A stretch of 64,000 nucleotides of DNA from Hymenobacter setariae (GCF_007713685.1 NZ_VMRJ01000004.1:779700-843699), one strand, 5' to 3'. Numbered from the stretch's first letter, positions 28,572 to 36,875 are shown. Translations and numbers: made by a program. Notes: generated by a model from the letters alone, not told the origin.

Positions 28572-29153
28572 CTAAGCGCGCTGCAAGTGGCGCAGGGCCA
28601 ATACCTTTAGGTGGTCGAGCCGGCCCACGGGCTGGTCGGTTTCCTTGGCTTGCTCGTCCCAGCGCCGCAGTTGCAGCATGAGGTCGGCATCGGGGTCCTG
28701 CTCAAAGGCAGCGGCTTCGGCCGCACTCATCACGCCGCCCTGGAAGGCGAGCGTAGCTAGGCTGGCCTCCGACAACTGGCGTAAGTAGCTGGGGTACTTG
28801 TAGGTGAGGTAGCGCTTGGCTAGCACGTGGCTTTCGACCAAACGGGCCACACGCTCCGAAAAGCCCCGCGCCCGCAGGTAGTCGGCCCCCAGGCGCTCGT
28901 GGTTCACGGCTCCGAAGCCGGCCATCGAGTCGGCGGCTACATCGGGGGCGCACAGGTGCCCTAGGTCGTGGAAGAAGGCGGCGAGCACCACCTCTTCGTC
29001 GGCCCCGGCGGCCTCGGCCAGTGCGGCGGCCTGCCACATGTGCTCGAGCTGCGACACGGGCTCGCCGATGTAGTCATCGCCGCCCCGGGTTTCATACAAG
29101 CCAAATACTTGGTTTACTGCCTGCTGAGGAGTTACTGCCACTTGGTCAGCCAT
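28572..29153 (-). CDS. PhnZ-type HD-domain phosphonate oxygenase
   Basis: 193 residues, the size of PhnZ. The mixed-valent di-iron HD site is intact: H38, H62-D63, H66, H85, H109 and K113. The lid/substrate residues typical of PhnZ, Tyr28 and Glu31, are present in YIGEPVSQLEHMWQAA. The blocks FFHDLGHLCAPD and HVLAKRYLTYKYPSYLRQLS match the TIGR03276 phosphonate-degradation family. PhnZ cleaves (R)-1-hydroxy-2-aminoethylphosphonate with O2 to glycine and phosphate, in the cytoplasm. The usual hydroxylase partner PhnY is not in the window. It is first in the operon with SusCD and two phosphatases, which is an unusual arrangement. Confidence 0.9.
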   Translation of the reverse strand: MADQVAVTPQQAVNQVFGLYETRGGDDYIGEPVSQLEHMWQAAALAEAAGADEEVVLAAFFHDLGHLCAPDVAADSMAGFGAVNHERLGADYLRARGFSERVARLVESHVLAKRYLTYKYPSYLRQLSEASLATLAFQGGVMSAAEAAAFEQDPDADLMLQLRRWDEQAKETDQPVGRLDHLKVLALRHLQRA

Positions 29154-29426
29154 TACCGCAAAATGAGAGAAGATGCCCTAGCCGCATGCCGAAGCCGGGC
29201 AGTACTAAGCGAGTTGCCAAAGCGTGCCTCAGCGGCCAGGCGTGAGCGTGTCGTGTTATCTAGAAAGTGATAGCCGGCTTACACAAGCTGCTAACTAAGG
29301 CCATTATGATTCAAGCCAATAATCAACTTAGCAGTTGGCCAAGGTGCTATTATTTATTAGCAAAGTTCAGGTGCTATCCTTAGTCTATTATCACGGAAAC
29401 GTTACCTAATTATGGTCTAATTTTTC

Positions 29427-30779
29427 CTATAGGTCAACAGCCGGGGTCGCCCCTAGGGGCGACGCTTGGCTTGGTCGCTGTTCTTGCGTGCGATAAAAAA
29501 CCCAGGCGGCCAGGGCAGTGCTGGCAGCCAATACGGCCAGCGCCAGAAAAGCCACGCCCCAGCCTTGGCGCTCGGCCATTCGGCCAGTTAGCCACAGGGC
29601 ACCGGTGCTGCCCACGTAGCCCACCGCATCGATGAGGCCCGCCGCCGTGGCTGCCCCGCGCCGCCCACCAGCATCGAGGGCCATGGCGCCGGCCAAGAAG
29701 GAGTAGGGACCTAGGAGCAGCAGCCCCGCGAGCGAGGTGAGCACCAATGGCAGCACAAGGCTGCTAGCCGGCTGGGCCATAAGCACTAGCACAGGCACTA
29801 ACCCTAGGCAAGCCCCGAGTAGTAGCGGCCCGCGCTGCCCCCGCAGCCAAGTATCAGAAACATAGCCCGCGCCTAGGATGGAAACCATGCCAAAAGCCGA
29901 GTACAGCGCGCTATACTGCGAAGCAGCACTTTCGGAAAGGTGCGCGGCCTCAACCAGATACGTAGGCACCCAAAAGCTAAATGCCTCGCGCAGCGCCGTG
30001 AGGCCAAACGATAACATGAGCATCAGCAAAAACGCTGGGCTACTGAAATACGGTCGCGGTAAGGCCCCTAGGGAGGTTGGCTGTCCGGCCGTTGTGTCGG
30101 TATCAAACAGACTATCGGGGTTGGTGGGCGGGGCGGGCAGCCCCACGCTGGCGGGTGTTGAGGCGAGAGACCACCAGTTGGCCAGCGCCACCAGCGCCAA
30201 GATGCCCGCCGCCGCCCCGAACAGCCCCCGCCAGCTTACTCCGAGCGTTAGTAGCTGCCCCAAGATGAGCTTGGCGGCAATGTCACCCACTAGGTAGCTG
30301 AGGCTGAGCACCCCCATTATCTTGCCATAGGAGCGGTACGAAAACCAGTTGGCCGTGATGTTGACTAGCCCCGCCCAGCCCATCGCCTGCACGAGGCGGT
30401 TCATGGCCCACGCCCCAAAAAACACTGCTACCCCCTGCCCTAGCCCAAATGCTACCGTAGCCACCACTGCGCCCACCATGCCGAGCAGAAAGATGCGTTT
30501 GCCGCCCAGCAGGTCACCCAGCACGCCATTCACCACCTTGCCCGCGGCGTAGCACAGCACGCCCAGCGAGGCAATTTGCCCCAGTACTTCCTTATTGAGT
30601 CCCCGGCTGCCAAACTCGCGGATGAGCAGCGGCGCGGCCACCGCTAGGTTAGACCGACACAGGTAGTACGCGCTGTACCCCACAAATAAGCTCACGGCCG
30701 TGCGGAGCTGCCAGCGATGCAAAGGCGTAGAAGGCAAGAGCTTAAGCATGGCCACCAAGTTGGTACTTTCGGTAGGCAA
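29427..30779 (-). CDS. MFS transporter, organophosphate:phosphate antiporter (GlpT/UhpT) type
   Basis: 450 residues with twelve hydrophobic spans. The start of TM1, LFVGYSAYYLCRSNLAVAAP, carries the Tyr and Arg typical of the OPA family, whose paired arginines bind the substrate phosphate. Further family segments are ANWFSYRSYGKIMGVLSLSY and REAFSFWVPTYLVEAAHLS. OPA porters exchange sugar phosphates, glycerol-3-phosphate or 2-aminoethylphosphonate-like anions for Pi at the inner membrane. It lies 273 bp upstream of the PhnZ-type gene in the same direction, so it may share the operon or have its own promoter. It replaces the PhnCDE ABC importer of proteobacterial phosphonate loci. Start could also be the Met at residue 11. 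Confidence 0.88.
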   Translation of the reverse strand: MPTESTNLVAMLKLLPSTPLHRWQLRTAVSLFVGYSAYYLCRSNLAVAAPLLIREFGSRGLNKEVLGQIASLGVLCYAAGKVVNGVLGDLLGGKRIFLLGMVGAVVATVAFGLGQGVAVFFGAWAMNRLVQAMGWAGLVNITANWFSYRSYGKIMGVLSLSYLVGDIAAKLILGQLLTLGVSWRGLFGAAAGILALVALANWWSLASTPASVGLPAPPTNPDSLFDTDTTAGQPTSLGALPRPYFSSPAFLLMLMLSFGLTALREAFSFWVPTYLVEAAHLSESAASQYSALYSAFGMVSILGAGYVSDTWLRGQRGPLLLGACLGLVPVLVLMAQPASSLVLPLVLTSLAGLLLLGPYSFLAGAMALDAGGRRGAATAAGLIDAVGYVGSTGALWLTGRMAERQGWGVAFLALAVLAASTALAAWVFYRTQEQRPSQASPLGATPAVDL

Positions 30780-30942
30780 AATTGGGCTTCAGCTCAGCGC
30801 AATCGGTTTCGGATAGGTTGTATCTACGTTAACAAATTGTGGATATTTGTTCACTATAAGTAAACCGTCTTACTGGTTATTCTAACCATTCTTAATAGCT
30901 CACGACTACTGAGAAAAGTGATGCTTCTGTACCTACTATGTG

Positions 30943-31007
30943 TCATGCTGAGCCCCGCGAAGCATCTCTATCGGTCTGGTAGAGATGCTTCGCGGGGCTC
31001 AGCATGA
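30943..31007. repeat. Perfect 28-bp intergenic inverted repeat
   Basis: Arms begin TCATGCTGAGCCCCGCGAAG and enclose a 9-base loop. It lies between the stop of the phytase gene (31040) and the start of the MFS gene, so on the minus strand it can form the 3' end of the phytase operon transcript. It has no U-tract. Sequences with 'TGCTGAGC...GAAGCATC' are a common kind of dispersed hairpin. Confidence 0.88.
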
Positions 31008-31039
31008 TACGTTTAAAAGAGTGCGGCTATGAGCCGGGG

Positions 31040-32170
31040 CTACTCGACGGCTTTCACGTCCTTACCCAACATGTCCTCCCAGCGGTAGTAGTGGAAGGTT
31101 TTGTTGTCGGACATCGCCACAAACAGGCCGTGCGGAAACTGGGCGTTTAGCGGCACGTTGGTCACGTCGGAGCCGTCGCTAAAGTGCGCGGCTACTCTCA
31201 CGGCACGTAGCTCAGGGTGCGCGTTGGGGTCGGTAGCGGTGCCTTGGCGCGGAAAAAAGCGAAACTGACTAGCGCCTTGGTCCGACACCAGAATGTAGCC
31301 CTCCCTAGGGCCGGTTTTGTAGATAGAAATGCCTTCGTGGTCTTCGGTGAAGCCGGTTTTGGCAAATAGCGCCAGCTCGGCGTCGCCTTTGGTGGGGTCG
31401 GCGTAGTACTTGCGCACCCCTACCCCTTCGTCGGAGTAGTAAATGAAACCCAACTCGTTATCAACGGCTATCGACTCAATTTCCTTTTTGCCGCTCCAGG
31501 CGCCAAAGGTGCGCACCTGCGTCATGGTGAGTTGGCCCTGGCCATCGTCGGCCAGGCGATACTGGGCTAGGTAGCCTTCCCTAGGTCCGGTTTTGCGGCC
31601 TACTACTGCGAACATGGCGCCGTCGGTGGGCCGGGTGTAGATGGCCACGCCCATCGGCATCCGCTGCTCATCTGGCGCGCCCACGAATACGTCGAGGTTG
31701 CCGTGGTCGAGAGGCTGCATATCGGGCAGGCGGAAGGCGCGCAACTTACCGGTTTCGCGTTCCGTCACGAGGGCAAAATCGGTGGGCTGGCCGCCGAGTT
31801 TCAGACCGTAGGCTAGGTCTACATTGTTGGGGCGCTTAAGGCCGTGCACCGACTTACCGGGCACCTCCTTGCCTTGTAAATCAAAGACATATAACCCACC
31901 GTCCGAATCTTTATCGGTGCCGATAATCAGGCTCTTGGCGGGGTCCTGAGCATTCACCCAAATGGCGGGGTCGTCGGTGTCGTAGCGCACGGGCTGGGTC
32001 ACCACCACGGGGCGCACCACGCCGGGGCCGGTGTTGGTGCCATCGTCAGCAAGGCCGACGGTCGGGGTGCTGCTAGTGGCTTGGACAACGTGTTGGCAGC
32101 CGGTGGGTAGCAGCGCAGCAGCGCTCAGGAGCAGGGTTGCTGCCGGGATGCGCAGAATAGAAAGAGGCAT
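31040..32170 (-). CDS. Beta-propeller phytase (3-phytase), lipoprotein
   Basis: 376 residues from ATG 32168-32170, which gives a lipobox ALLPTGC (Cys25). An upstream ATG at 32212 would translate into a palindromic repeat. Phytase (PF02333) signatures: RYDTDDPAIWVNAQDPAKSL, IIGTDKDSDGGLYVFDLQGK, KRPNNVDLAYGLKLGG, ELGFIYYSDEGVGVRKYYAD, HEGISIYKTGPREGYILVSD. Six-bladed propeller phytases use Ca2+ to release phosphate from inositol hexakisphosphate. The enzyme would sit in the periplasm or on the surface. It follows a beta-helix lipoprotein and a TonB receptor on the same strand, forming an apparent phytate or organophosphate uptake operon. Confidence 0.94.
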   Translation of the reverse strand: MPLSILRIPAATLLLSAAALLPTGCQHVVQATSSTPTVGLADDGTNTGPGVVRPVVVTQPVRYDTDDPAIWVNAQDPAKSLIIGTDKDSDGGLYVFDLQGKEVPGKSVHGLKRPNNVDLAYGLKLGGQPTDFALVTERETGKLRAFRLPDMQPLDHGNLDVFVGAPDEQRMPMGVAIYTRPTDGAMFAVVGRKTGPREGYLAQYRLADDGQGQLTMTQVRTFGAWSGKKEIESIAVDNELGFIYYSDEGVGVRKYYADPTKGDAELALFAKTGFTEDHEGISIYKTGPREGYILVSDQGASQFRFFPRQGTATDPNAHPELRAVRVAAHFSDGSDVTNVPLNAQFPHGLFVAMSDNKTFHYYRWEDMLGKDVKAVE

Positions 32171-32198
32171 TCTTAGCAAAGAAATAGCATTAATATCG

Positions 32199-32294
32199 GT
32201 CAGGCAGCGCATAGCAAAGCCTCTCGCGTGGGACGCAGTAAACCTAGGCCTTAACAGTGATGCGAGCGTGAGGCTTTGCTGTGCGCTGCCTGAC
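32199..32294. repeat. Intergenic inverted repeat upstream of the phytase gene
   Basis: Imperfect arms of about 30 bp (left begins GTCAGGCAGCGCATAGCAAA; right ends with the complement, with a few mismatches) around a centre that contains a CCTAGG. It fills most of the gap between the beta-helix lipoprotein and the phytase gene. As RNA it may limit read-through or stabilise the upstream message. Confidence 0.8.
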
Positions 32295-32311
32295 AGCTAG
32301 CATTTGTTACG

Positions 32312-33706
32312 TTACTGTTGATTGCCTACGTTGCCCGACTGGTACGCTCCCGCATCGGCGCCCGGCGCGGTGCTAGTAGGCGTAAACAGGCCGCGGACGC
32401 TGAAGTTGCCCACGGCATTGAGCGGCGTGAAGGCGACGGTGCCTTTGCCGATGGCTGGCGAGCTGCCTTGCAGGCGCAGGTTGCTGGTGGGGGTTAAAAA
32501 ATTAGTCCACTGCATGGCAGTAGTAGGGGCGGCGGTGGTGCCCGCAGTGGTCCCTAGGTCGGCAATCACGAACTTGGGGTCATTGGCCCCGGCCGCGCCG
32601 CGAGTGTCGTTAGGCTGGTTAGCAGTGGTCGAGCCGGCAGTGGCGGCGCCGAACTCCGCTACTTGGTAGCTAGTGCTGCCGTAGTAGTACTGGTGGTCGT
32701 ACTGCATGTTGGCCACGTCGGGCGGTGAGTCGGAGCGCAGGCGCAGGCCAAAGCGGCAGTTCACAATCAAGTTGTTATACACTTTGCCAGCTGCTTGCAC
32801 CTCATAGTTGATGGAGCCGCCGCGACCTGACTTGGTTTGGCGGTAGCCGCAGTTGAGGTAGGTGTTATTGTAGGTGGCCACGTTGGTTTGCACGGCCGCG
32901 GCGGCCACTGAGGCTACTTTGGTGCCATTGGTGGCCGCCCCCACGAAGGTGTTGTAGGCCACATCGCCCACGCAGCCGGCCTTGAGGTTAACGGCCTCGC
33001 CGCCGGTCTTGCCGGCCTTCTCGAAGCGGTTGCGCATGATGCTGAACTTGCAGCTTTGCAATCGCACAAAATCATCTACGCTGCCGTGGAAGTAGCTGTC
33101 TTCCAGCACGCAGATAGCGTTAGACTTCTTAGCCAACATCGACACCCCAATTTTAGGGTCGCCGGCGGCGTAGCCGGTGGGCGCGTTGGCGCCATAGGGG
33201 CCGCCCACGTACCCTAGGTCAGTGTAGCGCAGCACCAGCAGCGACGCCCCATCGGCATTGATGCCGCCCCAGTAGCCCTTAAAGGCTGGGTCGGTGGCCG
33301 CGCTTTGCACCTGCGTTGGGTCTCCCTTCAGGTCATCGGCAACAGTCATCACCACTGGCTGAGCTTTGGTGCCGAGGCTCAGCAGCGAGCCATTCACAAT
33401 GAAGCCAGGGTTATTGGTAGCCTGCCCAAACGTGCTGGCCGACTTAGGCTTACCAATCACCAAAATCTTTACGCCCGGCTGTAGCAGCAGCGTATCACCG
33501 TCGTTAATCGTGACGTCGGAAACCATGTAATACGGGGCCGTGCGCCCCGCAATGGTGCCCTTGAGCGGGCTGCGCAGCGTGTCGCCGCTGAAGGCCTGCC
33601 CCACCGTTTGCACAGGCGCGGCAATGTCGATAAGCTCTTCGCAGGACGAAAGCAGCACGCTGCCCAGCAGGAGCGTGGCGGCTGTGGATAGTAGCGTAAG
33701 GCGCAT
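32312..33706 (-). CDS. Beta-helix lipoprotein paired with TonB receptor
   Basis: 464 residues with lipobox LLSSC (Cys22). A right-handed parallel beta-helix pattern follows: VTINDGDTLLLQPGVKILVI, FIVNGSLLSLGTKAQPVVMT, GYWGGINADGASLLVLRYTD and later coils such as VAYNTFVGAATNGTKVASVA. It matches the plan of the lipoprotein at 15.4-17.0 kb, which also follows a TonB receptor. It sits between that receptor and the phytase gene. It might hold ligand at the surface, or present the phytase product to the receptor. I know no characterised member of this exact type. Confidence 0.82.
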   Translation of the reverse strand: MRLTLLSTAATLLLGSVLLSSCEELIDIAAPVQTVGQAFSGDTLRSPLKGTIAGRTAPYYMVSDVTINDGDTLLLQPGVKILVIGKPKSASTFGQATNNPGFIVNGSLLSLGTKAQPVVMTVADDLKGDPTQVQSAATDPAFKGYWGGINADGASLLVLRYTDLGYVGGPYGANAPTGYAAGDPKIGVSMLAKKSNAICVLEDSYFHGSVDDFVRLQSCKFSIMRNRFEKAGKTGGEAVNLKAGCVGDVAYNTFVGAATNGTKVASVAAAAVQTNVATYNNTYLNCGYRQTKSGRGGSINYEVQAAGKVYNNLIVNCRFGLRLRSDSPPDVANMQYDHQYYYGSTSYQVAEFGAATAGSTTANQPNDTRGAAGANDPKFVIADLGTTAGTTAAPTTAMQWTNFLTPTSNLRLQGSSPAIGKGTVAFTPLNAVGNFSVRGLFTPTSTAPGADAGAYQSGNVGNQQ

Positions 33707-33752
33707 AATATTTATGTATTAGTCAATGAGCTAGCAACTTGCGGGCCGTGCT

Positions 33753-33805
33753 ACCCCACCCCCGACCCCTCCCCTCTCCCGGAGGGGAGGGGTCGGGGGT
33801 GGGGT
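33753..33805. repeat. GC-rich inverted repeat with G-quadruplex motif
   Basis: Perfect 24-bp arms directly downstream of the TonB receptor stop. The plus-strand right arm contains four G-runs, GGGGAGGGGTCGGGGGTGGGG, spaced by 1-2 bases, a classic G-quadruplex pattern, and the left arm is its C-rich complement. On the minus-strand transcript the hairpin separates the receptor from the beta-helix lipoprotein gene and could set their relative expression. Confidence 0.85.
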
Positions 33806-33812
33806 CTCTGCG

Positions 33813-36590
33813 TTAGAAGCGAAAGCGCAGCCCCGCCAGGTAGTAAGCTTTATAAGTCTGGTTCACTACCGATACCCGGTCGGCATTGCCCTGGAAGGGA
33901 TAGGTGACCGTGGCCGGGCTGCCCGCTGCGGCCGGCGCGCCGGGAGCCAAGATGTCAACCTGGTAGGGCGTGTTCAGCAGGTTTTGCACCTTCACGTAAG
34001 CAGTCAGCCCAAAGCGCTTATCGGCTGGGGTGAGGCGCTTCTCGGCCGAAAAGTCGAGCTGCGACTGTGCCCGCTGCCAATAGTCGAGGCCCAGAAACTG
34101 GCCCACTTGCACGATACGCGCTCCCGTGTACACGTAGGCGAGCTGCACATCGAGACCTAGGCGCGGACTTTTGTAAAGCAGCGAAGCGTTGCCCACGTGC
34201 TTCGACTGGCCTTGTAGCGAGCGCTTTTGCATCACGTTCAGGCTGGCGTCGCCAGCTGTGGCGTTGCGCGACTTGCTGGTCGTGATTTCTGATACTGTGA
34301 AGGTGTAGTTGGTCGACAGCCCAATCGGGCCAAAGAACTTGACGCCCACCCACTCGAAGCCATAGTTGGTGGCCGTGCCCGCATTGATGGGCTGGTACAC
34401 CACGGCGGTGGTGTTAGCAGCGGGCCTTACCTGGCCAGTAGCCGGGTCGTACTGCAGGGGGTTGGTGAGGGCGTACTCAATCGGATTTTGCAGGCGTTTG
34501 TAAAATGCGCCCACCATCACCTGGTCGTTGCCGGCCCCAAAGAATTCGTAGCGTAAATCGAGGTTCTGCGCTTGGGTGCGGCGCAGGTAAGGATTGCCCG
34601 CCTCGGGGTACACGTTGCTCTCGCTCACACTACCCGCATTGTTGTGGGGCGTCAGCTCGAAAAAGCTGGGCCGGCTGATAGAGGAGAAGTACGACGCCCG
34701 CAGGTTTTGGCGCGCGCTCAAGGCGTAGCGCAGGTGCAGGCTGGGCAGGTAGTCGGGGTACAATTGACGGCCCTTGTAAGCCGCCTCGGTAGTCGGCAAG
34801 CTAGTGACATACTGCTGGTTGGTGTGCTCGAAGCGCAGGCCACCCAGGATTTCCCAGGCCCCGCGCACCAAGCGCACCTGGCCATAGCCAGCGGCTATAC
34901 GCTCGGTGGCCGAGTAGTTATTGTTGCCCACATAAATGCCCTGTGGGTTGAACACTGTGTAGGCTTCCGAGTTGATATCTTGCTCATTCACCGCCGTTTG
35001 GCCCGAGGCGCGCAGCTGGTAGCTGAGGTAGCGGTTGGTGCGGTCCTTGTCGCGGTAGAGGCCACCTAGGCCCAGCTCCAGGCCTTCGGCCAGGGTGTAC
35101 TTCAGGTTGAGGTAGGCGGCTTTGTCTTGGTCGTGGTTGTCGAGCCAGATGCGGCTCACATCCTGGTAGCGGTTGCCGGCCGAGGTCAGCTTAAGGTCCT
35201 GCTCGGTCACGTCGGGCACGTTGTTGGTGGCCCGCGAGTACACCAGCGACCAGCTCGCTGACAGCTTTTCCGTGAGCTGGTGCTCGCCCTGCAGTGTACC
35301 ATTGGCGAGGCCCTGGCGCTGCAAGCGCGAGCGCAGGCGGCGGTCCACGTCGGGGCGGGCGTTGCCCTTGTAAGTGGTGTCTGTTTCAAAGCGCGCCTGG
35401 GCCTCGTCGAGCTGCAAGTACATGCCGTAGAAGCGCAGCGTATTGCGGCTGTCGAGGCGGTAGTCGAGCTTGGCATTCAGCCCTAGCCGCTCCTGGCGGG
35501 TCGAGTACTGCTGCACGTGCAGGGTGCGCAGCACGGGGTAGTTGTCTTGGGTAATACCCGTTTCGTAGAAGTAGCCATCCGAGCCGCGGGTCTGGCCCTG
35601 GTACGAGCCGGCCAGCAGCACCCCTAGGCGCTGGTCCTTGCCGTAGCGACTGCCAAATGTCAGGTTGCCGAGCAGGTTAGGCCGGGCCGTTTTCTGGCTG
35701 AAGCTGGCCCACGGAAAGTCGCTGGTCTTGGCTTGGTAGTCGCTGCCATTGCGGTCGGCCGGCGAGTCGCGGTTGATGGCGCCCCGGTCGAAGCTCAGCA
35801 GCGAGCGGTCGAAAAACAGCTGCCCGTAGCCGGTGCCCAGCTGCCCCGTGAGGGTGCGCTCGGCGGGTGCATCTTTCATCACCATGTTTACCACGCCGCC
35901 GGTAGCATCGCCTTCCATGCTGGGCGTGAGCGCTTTGGTAACCTCCAAGCGCTGTAGCAAGTCAGCCGGAAAGATGTCGAGCGGCACGTAGCGGTTGTAG
36001 GGGTCGGGGCTCGGAATCTTAATGCCGTTGACGAGCGTGTAGTTGTAGCGCTTGTCCATGCCGCGCACGATGGCGTAGCGCCCGTCGCCGTTGGTGCTGC
36101 GCTCCAGGGTCACGCCCGACACGCGCTGCAACACGTTGGCTACCTGAATATCCGGCGAAACCTGGATGGCCTGGGCCGACACCACGTTTACGATGCTCGG
36201 GGCCACCTGCTCGACGCGCCGGGCAGCGTTTTCGCCCTCGGGGTCGCGGCGGCCCTGCACCACTACTTCTTCCAAGGCGTTGTTTTTGTCGCGCAGCCGC
36301 AAACTCAGCGTCTGGTCGGGCTGGGCTTCCGTGAGCGACACGTGCTGGCTCAGCGTCTGGTAGCTCACAAACTGGCCCACTAGCTCGTACTCGCCGGCCG
36401 GCACGTTGCGCAGGCTAAAGGTGCCATCGAGCTGCACCTGGCCGTTGTAGCTGGTGCCTTGCAGGTACACCACCGCGCCCACCAGCGGCTCGCCGGTACG
36501 GGCATCGGTCACGCGCCCCTTAATGGTGCCTGCTTGCACCGCGAGCGGCAAAAATAATAAGCCAAAGAAACCTGAGTAGAAACGACTCAT
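33813..36590 (-). CDS. TonB-dependent receptor of the phytase operon
   Basis: 925 residues from ATG 36588-36590, which begins a signal peptide (MSRFYSGFFGLLFLPLAVQA). CarboxypepD_reg domain (GTIKGRVTDARTGEPLVGAV), plug domain (VANVLQRVSGVTLERSTNGD, YAIVRGMDKRYNYTLVNGIK, VTKALTPSMEGDATGGVVNM), then a barrel ending KAYYLAGLRFRF. The 'RYNYTLVNGIKIPSP' block is like that of the receptor at 12.5 kb (RYNTVWLNDVTAPSS), so the two are subfamily relatives. With the beta-helix lipoprotein and phytase downstream it probably imports inositol phosphates or another phosphate ester. It is the first gene of that operon. Confidence 0.93.
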   Translation of the reverse strand: MSRFYSGFFGLLFLPLAVQAGTIKGRVTDARTGEPLVGAVVYLQGTSYNGQVQLDGTFSLRNVPAGEYELVGQFVSYQTLSQHVSLTEAQPDQTLSLRLRDKNNALEEVVVQGRRDPEGENAARRVEQVAPSIVNVVSAQAIQVSPDIQVANVLQRVSGVTLERSTNGDGRYAIVRGMDKRYNYTLVNGIKIPSPDPYNRYVPLDIFPADLLQRLEVTKALTPSMEGDATGGVVNMVMKDAPAERTLTGQLGTGYGQLFFDRSLLSFDRGAINRDSPADRNGSDYQAKTSDFPWASFSQKTARPNLLGNLTFGSRYGKDQRLGVLLAGSYQGQTRGSDGYFYETGITQDNYPVLRTLHVQQYSTRQERLGLNAKLDYRLDSRNTLRFYGMYLQLDEAQARFETDTTYKGNARPDVDRRLRSRLQRQGLANGTLQGEHQLTEKLSASWSLVYSRATNNVPDVTEQDLKLTSAGNRYQDVSRIWLDNHDQDKAAYLNLKYTLAEGLELGLGGLYRDKDRTNRYLSYQLRASGQTAVNEQDINSEAYTVFNPQGIYVGNNNYSATERIAAGYGQVRLVRGAWEILGGLRFEHTNQQYVTSLPTTEAAYKGRQLYPDYLPSLHLRYALSARQNLRASYFSSISRPSFFELTPHNNAGSVSESNVYPEAGNPYLRRTQAQNLDLRYEFFGAGNDQVMVGAFYKRLQNPIEYALTNPLQYDPATGQVRPAANTTAVVYQPINAGTATNYGFEWVGVKFFGPIGLSTNYTFTVSEITTSKSRNATAGDASLNVMQKRSLQGQSKHVGNASLLYKSPRLGLDVQLAYVYTGARIVQVGQFLGLDYWQRAQSQLDFSAEKRLTPADKRFGLTAYVKVQNLLNTPYQVDILAPGAPAAAGSPATVTYPFQGNADRVSVVNQTYKAYYLAGLRFRF

Positions 36591-36875
36591 TAGGGGCAGA
36601 TTAAGAATAGCATTTTTGCTAGTGCAAAATTCCATTCACCCCTTCTAGGCCACCAAGCAAGCTATGTTACCAAAATGCTTCCTGCCTTACCGCTTGCATA
36701 ACAAAACCAATCGTCAACCACCCTCAAAGATTCTCACACGATATTAAATTGCATTAAATCAGCATATTTATCATTTTATTACGCACACCAGCCTTGCGTA
36801 ACATTGCGATAGCCTAGGAGCTTTTACGGCCGTTAGCACAGACACTAATTGCATCCTACTCAGGTGACTATAAGC

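Noticed and set aside
28519..29426. Riboswitch or Pho-box-like operator before the PhnZ/SusCD operon
   Set aside because: I inspected both gaps and found no known riboswitch fold or repeated operator; Bacteroidota Pho-box sequences are not well enough defined for me to call one by eye.
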